The position numbers were made by a program, and so were the translations under genes. From NCBI RefSeq assembly GCF_021869535.1, contig NW_026262581.1, forward strand, positions 74,553,955 to 74,617,954: DNA of 64,000 nt, read 5' to 3'. The notes below the pieces were generated by a model. It searched no databases. It worked only from the letters and a program-made list of their open reading frames with translations, and was not told the origin of the DNA. Shown here one piece after another: positions 1 through 11,790 of this stretch (within the stretch, counting starts at the first letter, position 1; every line of letters starts with the position of its first letter). Origin of the DNA: Mytilus californianus. Its lineage: Eukaryota; Mollusca; Bivalvia; Mytilida; Mytilidae.

Positions 1-240
1 ATAGTTAAAGAAGTACAACAGACGTTACTTTCTCTAGAAGAAATTAAGTTACAAATTTTAAGAACAATGAAAACCAAAACTTCCGAAAAGGTGTTCCAAA
101 TCCGCCATAGGCCATCTATGTCTAGATGGAAAAAGAACTCTAGTGGTTATTACCTTCAAATTCTTACTGTTCACAGGGAAATTAATTTTTGCCACTTGAT
201 TTGCCATTGTATATTTTATATTGAACTTTTTTTCTCGTAA
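1..240 (+). other. open frame at left window edge, possible partial exon
   Basis: Frame 1 is open from the first base to a TAA at 238-240. Its first part reads like a charged amphipathic helix (VKEVQQTLLSLEEIKLQIL). A weak donor-like AAG|GTG sits near 91. No family is recognised. It may be the end of a gene lying to the left, or chance. Confidence 0.2.
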
Positions 241-400
241 TTCTACTTACCATTAAATATAACACACGCAAATATTAAATAAGGCCAATCAGATGTTGAT
301 TCTTAAAATTCTTAACAATTACTCAAAAATTTGATCATTTAACTTTTGTAACGCTGATAAAATTATTGATTTTCACAATATATACTTCTATTCTTCATGA

Positions 401-638
401 GGGCCTCGGTGGCAGAGTGGTCTAAGTATCACTATCCTGTCAACACTGAGGTTGTGAGTTCAAACCCCGCACGTAACAGGTGCGATCGACTCCAATATCA
501 ATTGATTAGGATTGTCAGTTTTCCTACCGAAGGTCGGTGGTTCTCTCCGGATACCCCGGCTTCCTCCACCAATAAAAATTGATCGTCACGAAATAGCCAA
601 TAGTGCTAAAAATTGCTTAAAACACCAATCAATCAATC
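401..638 (+). repeat. tRNA-derived SINE (V-SINE-like)
   Basis: The head resembles a Ser/Leu-type tRNA: A box TGGCAGAGTGG at 410-420 and B box GTGAGTTCAAACCCC at 454-468. A central conserved-looking block (CCGGATACCCCGGCTTCCTC, about 549-568) follows, resembling the V-SINE core as I remember it. The tail is a short (AATC)n run at 622-638. A, B box, core and microsatellite tail in this order are the usual SINE layout. The 61-codon open frame across it (397-582) is a by-product. The V-SINE assignment is from memory and less certain than SINE itself. Confidence 0.75.
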
Positions 639-640
639 TA

Positions 641-2470
641 TTTGTCATCTTTCAATGAAATATCGGGATACAGTTGATATTATTGTTTACCCATTCTGGT
701 CGCCTTCTGTTTGCAGTGATGTGAAGCAGACTTCATAAACAATATAAAGATAAGGACACGTGGTATGATTGTCAATGATACAATAATCCACGAGAGTTCA
801 AATGACGTGGATATATATACAACTTTGTCAACTATATAAAGAAACAGAACCTTTCCTAGTACTTTAGTTTCACATTCAGATATATCGATAACGTCATGTT
901 ATTCAGTTACCCAATGAGAGCTTGATATAACATACCTGGGAGAACTTGACATTCCGGATACTGCGACGAGTTCAAAGGTCTGGTTGTATGATATCTTTTG
1001 ACAAACTTGAATATCAAGTTTCTGTTTTCCAATTGTATAAGGGTTACATATTTCAAATGATAGACTTCGTTTGCAGTTCATGAAAATCCTTCAGTTTTTT
1101 TGTCATCTTGTATTTTATGTTCATATTGGATTTACGTGTTTTGAACATTGCTTGAATATTGGAGGCCCTTATTCACGAGTAAAATTATATAAGTCAGTTA
1201 GTTTAAGGTATATTAACTGTATACCACCGTCTTGGATTGTAAAATAGCAGTTCACAATAGGTCTAGTTCTTTGCTTAAATCTGCAAATTTTGAGACAAAT
1301 TGGCAATTAATGGGTTAGTCTATTTATTGGAATAAAGAAAAATAAGCGATTTACTGCATTATTCAGACTTATTTATCAAATACCAAATTTGTGTTTGTTC
1401 AAATCAAATTGTCAACTTAGCCATTTAAGCGGAGATAATTTAAATATTAATATTTTTTATAAAGGAATGATTGAGAAATTTTCAATATTTACTTTTAGCA
1501 AGAAAACAAGTTCGGTGACACTATTTTTTCTTTTTATTTTCTTAAAGCATATTTTAAAACCTATCTGCTCATATTTTATTTCAAAATTCTGTAAGTAAGA
1601 TACAGCTTACTTACACACTCACTTACTTACCTACTTACTTACTAGCAGTACTGACGTACTGAATCATAAGTCAGTTATCTTTGATGAATTCTCAATATTG
1701 TGATTAAATATTTTATCAGCAAGTGTAAATACATATTTTGCGGAAATACAAATAAAAATTACGCTAAGTGTTTGTTTTAAACTGATTTTAGAAAAAGGGA
1801 TAAATTATCATTGAACTTTGTCTGATTTTATGTCTTTGTAAGAATGTTTATCAACAAATATAAAGGGTAAAGGATTGACGTAAATATCCTGGACTACAAC
1901 TATATCTTATTTATTTTAGGTTATAAAGTTTGATCTTCCACATTTGTAAAAAGAGTTTATGACCATCTTTTTATGACCATTTTTTTATTTGAATTTATTG
2001 TCTTAAATAAATACACAACGAAATAACTGTGTTCTCGGGCCAGTTAACAGCTTTTATTAGAATTCTTCGACTGTACTACTTAGGTCTACTCATCCCGTAA
2101 TTATGATCCTAATTCAAAGCTTTGACTTTCGGCCTCTTTTACTTATCTACTTTTATACTATATAATATCATGATTTTAAGAAACGGTAAAATAACAACAA
2201 ACCTCTCCACACTTCGAATATCCACGTGCTTAAAAAACCGCGTCCCTAATATAAATTCAACTGCCGCTAATCGAAATTCACCTTCACAATTGTGTTAAAG
2301 GAGGCAATACATCTGCAGATAGACTGTTCAACAAAAACGCACGTGGATATCCACAAATATTCCCTAGCAATGCCAGAAAATGACAAAACCTGATTCAGAT
2401 TATCTTCAGATAATACAGTTCGGTCATCAGTGAACGGAAGAACTTTTTCTCTCTCCTTTTCATATGACAT
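641..2470. other. no gene recognised; minor repeats
   Basis: AT-rich DNA. A degraded reverse-oriented R1 repeat lies at about 738-812 and an imperfect TTAC/CTTAC tract at about 1600-1643. Open frames of 60-69 codons show no recognisable composition or motif. Confidence 0.5.
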
Positions 2471-2486
2471 TACTTAAAAAACCCAA

Positions 2487-3118
2487 AGCATCATATATCT
2501 TGTAACATGAATAAAACCGAAATGTAGTATTCATTATGTAGGGCAAACTGGACGTGATTTTTTCAAACGAACACAAGAACATCTATACCGCTTCCGCAGA
2601 ACTAAGAAATTCAAAATTTAATTTACCAACATTTACTTAAACACAAACACAATATTAGATTTATCAAATTTCAACCACTTCAAACAGTCCATAAACAACC
2701 AGGACAATTACATAAACAGTTTGAAGATTCCCGTAAAATTTGCGAACTGTCTTGGATTAAACGACTACAAACAGCGTATTCTCTAGGTCTAAATGACAAT
2801 ATCATAGACCAAGGGAACATATCTTATACTTCCTCTATTGATATAATGACTATTGTTGACAAAAGACAACGCAATCATAGGTCTCATGGCAATCGCATTA
2901 ACCGCAATCAACGAAGTAAACGTCGTTCTAATTTTACACTTGATGATTTTTTATCTATATTTAAAACCAATGGTAGACATCAATTATTATGCAAACTGGG
3001 TCAAATGCCAATTAGCACATTGCATAATATTTATAACGAGTGTGATATGATATCGTTTTTTAGTCCAAAATATGAGTGTACACGGATTATTACAGCTTTT
3101 TGTAACCATAGACTGTAA
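2487..3118 (+). pseudogene. N-terminal GIY-YIG endonuclease domain of the Naiad element
   Basis: The reading IIYLVT-(TGA)-IKPKC-SIHYVGQTGR at 2490-2555 fits the PLE GIY-YIG entry, where a Cys pair precedes the YVGxTGR core, followed by KRTQEH. A frameshift near 2615 moves to a second frame (IYQHLLKHKHNIRFIKFQ), which continues open through LQTAYSLGLNDNI, a typical end of this domain, then HRSHGNR and the linker to a TAA at 3116-3118. The sequence after that TAA continues to read as the same protein (PQIDKPEDHKKYF). TGA at 2508-2510 takes the place of the first Cys. The nuclease would nick target DNA for target-primed reverse transcription. Confidence 0.75.
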
Positions 3119-3440
3119 CCTCAAATTGACAAGCCTGAAGATCATAAAAAGTATTTTCTAAAAATAAAAAAACATTAATAGAGGTATTAATTTTATTAAT
3201 TTGTCTAGTATTTTTTATGACTACCGTTCAAAACGTTATACCTCCATATTTTGATAACATTTTGCAATAAAGATTATAATTTCTTATTCGTATAAAAAAA
3301 ACCAGTAGAAGTTTAATTTTTAATTATACGTCAGTTACATCAGACGTCTGTATAGAAAATAATGCACCTTCAACATGAGACTGTGAAACATCGAAGTTAA
3401 GATATGATCCCTATGGCCATGTAATTACAGGGGACCTCAA
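3119..3440 (+). pseudogene. Naiad linker with CxC-like motif
   Basis: Frames open only in pieces but read NRGINFINLSSIFYD near 3177-3225 and, at 3376-3420, (TGA)[14 protein letters not shown], followed by [10 protein letters not shown] short CxC-containing bridge between endonuclease and RT is the described hallmark of N-terminal-endonuclease PLEs. The first Cys codon is TGA (3376-3378) and the second is TGT (3382-3384). Confidence 0.65.
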
Positions 3441-5120
3441 TATTGTTCAAGACCGAGAGGTTATAACTTTCTGAAAAAGGGACCAAAATATCGTCCACCG
3501 TCTAAAATAAATTGGGAAGAGTGTCGTCAGAATATTAAAGATGCTCTTTCATCCTATTGTAAAAAATGGTGTAAACGGGAGAAATCTGACAAAAAGTCAC
3601 TTGATTCTATTTTGAATAAATGTATGAATATTGTTGATATTCGCATATCCCATTTCGAAAATAATTTAGAAATAAATAAAAAAGTAAGTAATACGTCCAT
3701 TTCTAGGATTAAAAACAAAATTCAAGAACTATCAAAGCGCTTTGTGTTTGTACCGGCCGACAAAGCAGCTAACAATGTGGTGGTGGTATGACGTAAATAC
3801 TACACGGAAGTCCTTAAGAATGAAATTGTATATTCAACTACATTCAAGGCCGTACGCTCCACAGAGAGTCATATATAGTAAATAATCATGTCACTACCAC
3901 AGATCAGCTTAAGGCCTCCTCTGAACATTTGAAGGTCCCCACTATGTAAAAATGTATTGGTTACCTAAACTACACAAAAAAAACCCGTAAAATATCGTTT
4001 CATCTCGGCCTCTAGTAAGTGTTCTACTATTAATCTTTCGGTGCTTTTAACGAGTTCCTTGACTACTATCAAATAACTTATCGATATTTTTTGTAATAAA
4101 TCATATGAAAACAGTGGAATTAACCATTTTTGGAGTGCAATAAATTCTGTGGATGTTTTGGATAAACTACTTGCTTTTGATGGTCCCTTTGATTCGGTTG
4201 ACAGTTTTGACTTTTCCACTCTTTATACTATACTTCCAAACAATCTTATCAAACAAAAGTTTTCCTATCTAATTAAATGGTCGTTTGATAAAGCTGGTTG
4301 CAAATTTAATTGCTGCAACTCATATAAAGCCTTTTTCTCTAATGATATGCTAGATATACTTACTGGAGGTGTGATGAGATGATTAAAGCACTAAATTTTC
4401 TCCTTGACAACATTTATGTACGTTTCGGCAATAAGATTTATCGACAGATTGTAGGTATTCCTATGGGCACCAATTATGCCCCTTTAATAGCAGACTTGTA
4501 TCTTTACTGTTATGAATCACAGTGTATGGCCAAACTCAGTAAAGAACCGTCTAGATTCCATTTAATTGATAAATTCAACAACACTTACCGTTATCTTGAT
4601 GATATATTTTCGTTAAATAATCAAGAATTCTCTAACTATACTGCTGAAATTTACCCAGAGGAATTTATCTTAAATAAACCTAATATCAACAGCAATAACT
4701 GCACTTTCCTAGATTTAGATATTTCAGTATTACACCAGAAACTCTACACAAAAATTTACGACAAAAGGGATGATTTTTCTTTCCCTATTGTTAATTTTCC
4801 CTTTTTGGACGGTGATGTTCCTTTGGCACCGTCTTACATTGTTAATATATCCCAACTCGTTCGCTATGCTCGTGTCTGTAGTGACGTTTAATGAGCGTAA
4901 TCTATGTATTACTAGTAAATTAATAAGGCAGAAATTACTTAAAACCTTTACTAAATTCTTTCATAGATACAAAGATTTGGTCTGCAAGTTTGGCTGTACC
5001 TGTAGAAAAAATTACAAGAATAGCACATCCTAAATTTTACGATGATGTTGTAAACCGAGCCCGGAAATTTAGAAACGATCCGTGTAAACTTATCAATCCT
5101 TTAAATAAACTTATTCTAAA
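3440..5120 (+). pseudogene. Penelope-type reverse transcriptase of the Naiad element
   Basis: Frames read successively KKGPKYRPPSKINW, RFVFVPADKAANNVVVV-(TGA 3789-3791)-RKYYTEV, then SFDFSTLYTILPNNLIK (first catalytic Asp region, about 4200-4250). The longest open piece (4379-4891, 170 codons) has YRQIVGIPMGTNYAPLIADL, the catalytic RYLDDI and KIYDKRDDFSFPIVNFPFLDG, all hallmark PLE RT blocks. The thumb-like tail (ISQLVRYARV, FHRYKDLVCKFGC) runs to about 5120. Frameshifts near 3440, 4345 and 4885, and TAA codons near 3890, 3950 and 4072, make this a dead copy. Codon TGA occurs in frame only at a Cys position. Confidence 0.85.
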
Positions 5121-5935
5121 AGGTTACCTATTCAACACATAAATCTTAGAATATTGTTTTCATTGGTATAAATATTGATTTTGTTATCAGTAAATTAAAA
5201 CCATACTAAATATTACACATATGTACTTTCACAGTATTACAATCTGTCGATACCTATAGTTTGGCATTGCACAAGGTCATGTTTTTCTCTGACTGTTAAT
5301 GACGTCTTTATATTAAATCCATTGGATGTTGTATGTGTACTGATTGATATTTTAGTCTAAGATCCATGATTTTTTTCATTTGTTGGTATTGGCTTTGAAC
5401 TAGCTGTCAGTAACTGAGAGTACTCTCAGATCTGTTACTTAGTGTCTTTTTGTTTTTGGGATGTATAAGTACCCGTCCACGTCCACTCTGTGTTTCTGTT
5501 AGATGTATTTGTATTAGTATTCATCTGATGTGTTCAGCCTTTTTCAACTGATTTTTATTGTTTGTTCTTATGTTGTACTGTTACACCACTGTCTCAGGTT
5601 AGGGGAGGGTTGAGCGCTCACAAACATGTTTAACCCCGCCACATTCTTAATGTGCCTGTCCCAAGTCAGGAGTCTGTAGTTCAGTGGTTGTCGTTGGTTC
5701 ATGTCTGTCATATTTGTTTTTCGTAAATTGTTTTGTTATAAATTAGGCCGTTAGTTTTCTAAATTAAATTGTTTCATATTTTTCATGTCGGGCTCTTTTA
5801 TAGCCGACCATACGGTATGGATTTTTTTCTCATTGTTGAAAGCCGTACGTTGCCTATGATTGCTTACATCCACTTCATTTGATCTTTGGTGGGTAGTTGT
5901 CTCATTGGCAATCATACCCCATCTCCTTATTTTCA
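5121..5935 (+). other. 3' UTR of the Naiad element, ending in repeat R1
   Basis: No open frame. The block at about 5296-5460 recurs at about 22090-22260, again downstream of a Naiad C-terminal remnant, and in both places R1 follows (5690-5935 and 22310-22505). This shared order suggests R1 was originally the 3' end of this element family and that solo R1 copies are 5'-truncated insertions. Confidence 0.6.
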
Positions 5936-6282
5936 TATTCTTTTTTATATTATTTTCTAAGGAGAAGATGGTATGACAAGATTTTTAGTTAAGACATGAA
6001 AATTTATTAAGGGAAAAAAGAGAAAAGAAGGTTGTAGAGGAGGTATTAATTTTGAAACCACACAATATAAAGATATATACATATATTTATACAATAGCTT
6101 TTATATAATAGCGTTTAAACAATAGCGTTTTTTTTCTCTCTCACTTTTATGAGTTTTACAACTGGGTCGATGACACTGTAGGTGGGCGTTTGTTTACCGT
6201 AGGTATCACCTGTCCATAGCTGTATTACTTGGAATAACACTAACATAATAAACTAGTACAAAAAATGTATACTTTTTTGTTT

Positions 6283-6402
6283 AGGGGCCAGCTGATTTTC
6301 TCGCTGTGTTGCAGACCCATTGGTGTGGCCTTGGACTGTTTTCTGCTCTTTGGTCGAGTTGTTGTCTCTTTGACACATTTCTCGTTTCCATTCTCAATTT
6401 TA
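6283..6402 (+). repeat. dispersed repeat R2
   Basis: This stretch matches 29485-29622 in reverse orientation with good identity (for example GACCCATTGGTGTGGCCTT against AAGGCCACCAATGGGTCTT). The family is unknown to me. Confidence 0.7.
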
Positions 6403-6464
6403 TAATACCTTTAACTAAATAATTGCATTTTTGTAAAAAAAAAAGTGCTGAATATATGAAAAAA

Positions 6465-6595
6465 GAATAACAAAAATACCGAGTTCCAAGGTAAATTCGA
6501 AAAGTGAAAAGTCCATAAAAACTGACAAAATCAAACGTCAGATCAACCAATAGAACGAATTGAAAACGTAGTCATATTCCAGACTTGACATGATA
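6465..6595 (+). repeat. dispersed repeat R5
   Basis: It shares AACAAAAATACCGA..TTCCAAGG and the following block with 34945-35080 and 46365-46500, and in reverse with 56650-56785. Confidence 0.6.
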
Positions 6596-8424
6596 GCCAT
6601 AGAAGATTACCATGCAGTCGACAAATTTTTCCTATGTTTTTGGTTTTTGTCTATAGTAATGTTGCCAATGTTGTTTGTCGATATATATATATTTAAAAAC
6701 TAGCCAGTGATAGAGTGATTTGTGACTGAATATAGCTTCTACTAGATAATTGAGTGGTTTTAGCTGAAGAAATTTTCAAGTTATTCTGTGGTCCACAGAC
6801 AAGAACCCCACCAGCTAGGGTATCGTCAATTATATATCAGTGCTTCGGTACTGACATGATTTATAGCAAACCATTAGAATGATGTTCAAAACGGCTTCTA
6901 GGACGACATTGAATGGCGTATTGAAGTTACCAATTGGCCTAGGTATTCGTGATTGGAATTGAATATCTAAAATATCTGATCAAAATGATACCATGACATT
7001 TCCACCAAAAAAAAAAGTTAGCAATATCATTTAAATAAAATGTACGAGGTTTGAAGAAGTATACTACATACTCTAAAGTAAAATGTGTTTTCAAAGTTTT
7101 AAGTATACTTATAAATGTAACGGGTGTATTATTTTCTAATGGGGCAATGTCAAAACAGTTTTCTGCATGAATTAATCCCTTGTTACTCTTACAATGATGT
7201 TCAAATTTCGTAATTTATGCTTGATAATAAGTAGAAATAATTGGTAAGGTCAAGTGATATACGAAACTACCAATATTCATATCATTCTTCCAATTAAACA
7301 TTTCAAACATTGTGTGAGTTTTTGACATACATATATAGACAATACTAGGTCAATGTCAGAAAGATTATTTGTATAAGGCTTAGAAACAGGGGAGGGACGA
7401 CGTTAGCCGAGCCCTTCATTAAGTTCGTGCCGAATAAAAACAATTTATAATTGTCTGACATTGACAAAATATTGTTTTTATATTACAATTATAGTTATCG
7501 AAACTTATTTGCAATTCCTAAACGAGCCCTAGATTTTAAAGAAAAGTGACATTTAATGAAATCAACATTGCACAAAACATCACTTTGTTACTATATTTGG
7601 TAAATAAAGACAACATGAAATGCTCTAGCTGCAGTATAAATGTATGTATAAAGTACTGCAATATGTTTTTGTAATTCAATTCAGATATTAACTGGCAGCA
7701 TTTATACTCAATGATATCTTTAAAGAATATAGACAACTTTCCTTGGTGTTCACTCTGTCTATAGAAATAAAATTAATTATATCCCAGTATGTCCACAAAT
7801 CCAATACATTACTTTTTAAAGTGAAGTATTGAACACAATTGTTTCCTGTTCAAATGATTTGGATCGAATTCATTACAATTTCTATAAATATTCTAAGTAC
7901 TTTTGTGTTTCACCTGAGATAAATAATGTGCAAAATTCCGGGTAACATCAAATTGATGAGAAATTTGATGACCTCATGAGTTACGTAACACAGATATAGA
8001 TATTTAATAGGGATCCAGACTTTAATTCTATTTTGTTGTTGTTGGTAGTAGGCGTTTTTTTTCTGTATACGGTAAGGTTGAATTTTTTTCACATTGGTGT
8101 ACCTCAACGAAGCAACATGCTTTTAGTAAAGTTGTAACAAAAGTCAGACAATATTTTCCTTTTTGCGGTCTTACTTCGAATTTTAATTAACAAAAAAAAC
8201 AACGAATTTAAACACCAAAATTAAGAAAAAAACAAAAACTTGTATGTACATTGTTAAAGACCTATATTGACTGCTTATATAAGTCTATTGTTTTTGTGTC
8301 GTGGGTAACAGTCTCGTTTACAAATACATCGAATCTCTTTTCATGCTACAATGAGCAGTATGAAGGAATGTCTGCAGTTTCTGAAGCAAGCTCAAAGTGA
8401 TTAATCTTCTAAATAGTTATCAAA

Positions 8425-9088
8425 GGTACCAGGATTATAATTTAATACGCCAGACGCGCGTTTCGTCTACATAAGACTCATCAGTGACGCCCAGATCAAA
8501 ATAGTTATAAAGCCAAACAAGTACAAAGTTGAAGAGCATTGAGGACCCAAAATTCCAAAAAGTTGTGCCAAATACGGCTACAGTAATCTAAATTGAGTTT
8601 TTCGAAAAATCAAACCTTTTGTAAACAGGAAATTATGAAAATGACCATATAATTGATATTCATGTCAACACCGAAGTGCTGACTACTTGGCTGTTGATAC
8701 CCTCGGGGACGAAACAGTTATCTATATCTATGGTATCTATGATGAGTTTATTTAAAACCACATGGTCGATGCCACTGCTTGAGGGGGTTTCCTCCATGAA
8801 GGTATCACAAGTCCAGTAGTCCGCACTTCTGTGTTGACATGAGTTATCATTGATATGGTCATAATATATAAATTAACTGTTTACAAAACTTTGAATTGTT
8901 CGAAATACTAAGGATTTTCTACCCCAGGAATCGACGACCTTGCTGTATTTTGCAAAACCTTTTTGAATTTTGGATCTTCTATGTTCTTCAACTTCCTACT
9001 TTATTTAAACTTTTTTGATTCGAGCGTCACAGATGAGTTTTTTGTAGACGAAAGGCGTGTCTGGTGTACAACATTTTAATCCTGGTAC
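8425..9088. mobile_element. foldback element R4 with long inverted ends
   Basis: The left arm starts GGTACCAGGATTATAATTTA, then carries CGCCAGACGCGCGTTTCGTC, and further in GAAGAGCATTGAGGACCCAA. The right arm carries the reverse complements in mirrored order (CTTCAACTTCCTACTTT, TTCGAGCGTCACAGATGAG, GACGAAAGGCGTGTCTGG) and ends CCTGGTAC. Arms are about 150-200 bp around a unique middle with no open frame. This is a non-autonomous foldback/MITE layout. Solo right arms occur at 9395-9480, 25850-25985, 33962-34112 and 45364-45533. Confidence 0.75.
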
Positions 9089-9099
9089 TAGTATCTATG

Positions 9100-11790
9100 A
9101 TTTATTTATTATATATAGAACATTTGTTACTGGACGTTAAGCAATCAACAATCAATCATTCAAAAAAGTGCCAAACCAACAATGTAGGAGGAGAAACAAA
9201 TCGAAATCTGCGATGAAAAAAATGACCGAGCAGCTGTGTAGACCAATATCAGAAGATTTACAAGTTCGAAATGAAAATAGAGAATTTTAAGGCAACTGGT
9301 TGCATGGATTGATTGTGATTGTGTTTGTGACATTGTCTATTTGAAATAATTCTAATGACGTTATCAAATGTAAAACCGTCATAAACATAGCATAACTTCG
9401 TACTTTATTTGGCCTTTTTAACTTTTTTCATTCGAGTAGAATTTTGTAGACGTCTGGCGTACAACAGGTCTATGATGGGTTTATTTGTTTATGTTAGATT
9501 CGCATAATGGCATTATGTACTAAATAATGCCAGAATATGTCGGATTTATTCGATGTAGGTACAATATTTTACAATAAAAGTTCTATCCACTCTATTTTCA
9601 AAAGTCATGAAAACAGGAATTCATTAGACTATGACCCAATATTCCACGGAGATTCTGTTACACGATATTTTAGTTTTCTCATGAAAAAATCCAATATGCA
9701 AGTGTATATATTTATATAAGTTAACTAACATAATAAGAACAGTATTCTCTTAATTTCTTAGAAAATGGAAAGTTCCATGTAAAAATGAATACATGCAAAC
9801 CAAATGCAGTCACGTGTTTTGTTACTTTTTTTTTTAAATTAAGTCAATTCCAAAAAGTAAACATATTTTTCTTTCGATTTTAAGCTTACAAAAATAGCAA
9901 AATTGTTTTCCTGATTTTAAGCACTTTAAACTTCCCTTTCCTTATTTCATATTTATAATCAAATGCTTGTGAATTGTTGTTAATAGACTGGCCGCTCAGG
10001 ATATTTTCGCCTTTATTCTTATTTGGGTATTATAAGCATTGGCTATTAGGCTTTCGCCACACAAAAAGAAATCCGCATATTTGAGGTGTAGTTAGAAAGA
10101 AGTAGTAAGAAATATTCAGAATTCGGCAACCCACATATTTTATCTCTATGCTATATGTATTATTTTTTGGGAATGATTGCAGACTTAAACAATCGAAAAA
10201 GGATATTATTTCATTCTGTTGATTATCACAGAAAAATAATTAGTACAATTATCTTATTACCGTGAATATAAAACAAATCAGAAATGTCGAATATGTTAAT
10301 GCAGTATTGAACGCCTGTAAAGAAGCAAGATTTTTTCTGTCCACCCTCTTCGTACGGGAAATTGGTAATATTGGGGATGCATTGCGACTATGATCAAGTT
10401 TTAAATGTTTTAATTTGAATTTCTCATTTAAACCAGAGACGTTTAATATTAGATATCTCTGTTTGAACTATATATACATTTTCGTCACCGAAAGTATTGC
10501 AATTGTAGAAAATATAGAATCTTACAATGAAATATATTTAGTAACATAAATTTTCATTTTCATAAAATAGACAATGACATCATTTGCCAGCTATAGAATC
10601 GAATAGTTTTATTTTAAGTCATGTGACAGCTAATTCGGGGAAATGTATAACTGTGTTAGTTTTATTTCGAAAAGGGAAGACATTCTTTATAACAACAAAC
10701 TTTCAGTGTAAAGGTAAAGTTCATATTCAAATTATTTATGTACAAAACATTTAATTAAAAAAAAAAAGTTAAAACACATAAACATGCAAGCTTAACTTTT
10801 TTTAAATAAATGTCAATTCAGATGATAAATTTCAGAAATTACAATTTAAATGAGAAAAATATATGCCTCTTTGGGTTACGAAGGTATGACAATAGACCTA
10901 TAATGAAAAAACTTTCCAGACCTGTTATATATATTTGAAAATTCCAATATAATATGAATAGTAACAATATGTCTGATCAAAACAAGTTGTGCAGTTAATC
11001 CAATAATAAATGAATGCCAAGAATCTCCTGGGTAACCACTTAATGTCTCTATATGGTTTGTATTTATATTTTACGCTCTGCATGTTAATTTATGTATGTA
11101 TGTCTGGAGATATATAGGACAGACATTTGAAAATTAAATCTGCTGATATCATTTTCAAGATAATGCGTGCATAGGTAAATTTTGAAATTGCTGAAATTTG
11201 ATTAAATTTTGTTTTGAAATTTAGTATATGATCTTAACAAACAATTCCGTCATATCTTTTAACTGATAGAGGTATGGTAATGTAATTTTTTCACAACTGA
11301 TACATTTATGACAATATCAGCTGTCAGTTCTTTATTCGTAATCATGAAGCGTGTACCGGCCTAGTATATTGTCTGAATAAAAAGATTTTTAAACCACTTT
11401 TGTCCATGTCATCAATCCAATTTTATGACCTTATAAAACAAAACGTCGGTGTAATTGAATACACAAGCATTATATCCCATAACACTCAAAATGTATGTCA
11501 TAAATAATAATTCATAATTAAGGCTTGCGTGATACATTTTCAATACTTTTGTAAGAACAGCAGTATGCTATATTTGATAAGCAACATTCTTTTATTTTTT
11601 TAAGCAAGTTCTTTTTTATTTTGTTATGCATTAAACTTGCAAAGCATCCATAAAATCAAAATGAGTTATATTATTGAATATTCCTGAACAAAATTTATCT
11701 AATGCAAGATTTAAATAATAGAATAATGTAGCCTATGAATTATGGTTTCTAAGGGACGTCAGAAACAGTCATAAACATGTTTAAATTGGT
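9100..11790. other. no gene recognised
   Basis: AT-rich DNA without convincing coding sequence. The only repeat noted is the R4 arm at 9395-9480. The 60-codon frame at 9537-9719 has no recognisable motif. Confidence 0.5.
9395..9480 (+). repeat. R4 arm fragment
   Basis: Truncated copy of the R4 right arm: CTTTATTTGGCCTTTTTAAC, ATTCGAG and GACGTCTGGCGTACAAC, with the middle part deleted. Confidence 0.6.

Larger units (their letters stand above)
2470..5935 (+). mobile_element. Naiad-type Penelope-like retroelement, decayed copy
   Basis: One element can be followed from a GIY-YIG endonuclease (2487-3118), through a linker ending in a CxC-like motif (3376-3384), to a Penelope-family reverse transcriptase (about 3440-5120) and a long 3' UTR ending in the R1 sequence near 5935. 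An endonuclease placed before the RT is the diagnostic order of the Naiad/Chlamys clade; canonical Penelope, Neptune and Poseidon elements carry it after the RT. The copy has several frameshifts (near 2615, 3440, 4345 and 4885) and TAA codons, so it is not autonomous. The 5' end is not defined. Confidence 0.8.
5936..8424. other. no gene; dispersed repeat fragments
   Basis: AT-rich DNA. It contains repeat R2 (6283-6402), an R5 fragment (6465-6595) and an R3-like fragment (about 6780-6900). The 89-codon minus frame at 6281-6550 is read from the R2/R5 repeats and is not a gene. Confidence 0.5.

Noticed and set aside
401-475. A functional tRNA gene
   Set aside because: A and B boxes are present but no cloverleaf with paired acceptor arms closes. 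The sequence continues into a SINE body and (AATC)n tail.
2470-5935. Two unrelated PLE fragments side by side rather than one permuted element
   Set aside because: The text between endonuclease and RT continues to read as the Naiad linker and CxC region in successive frames, so one element is the simpler reading.
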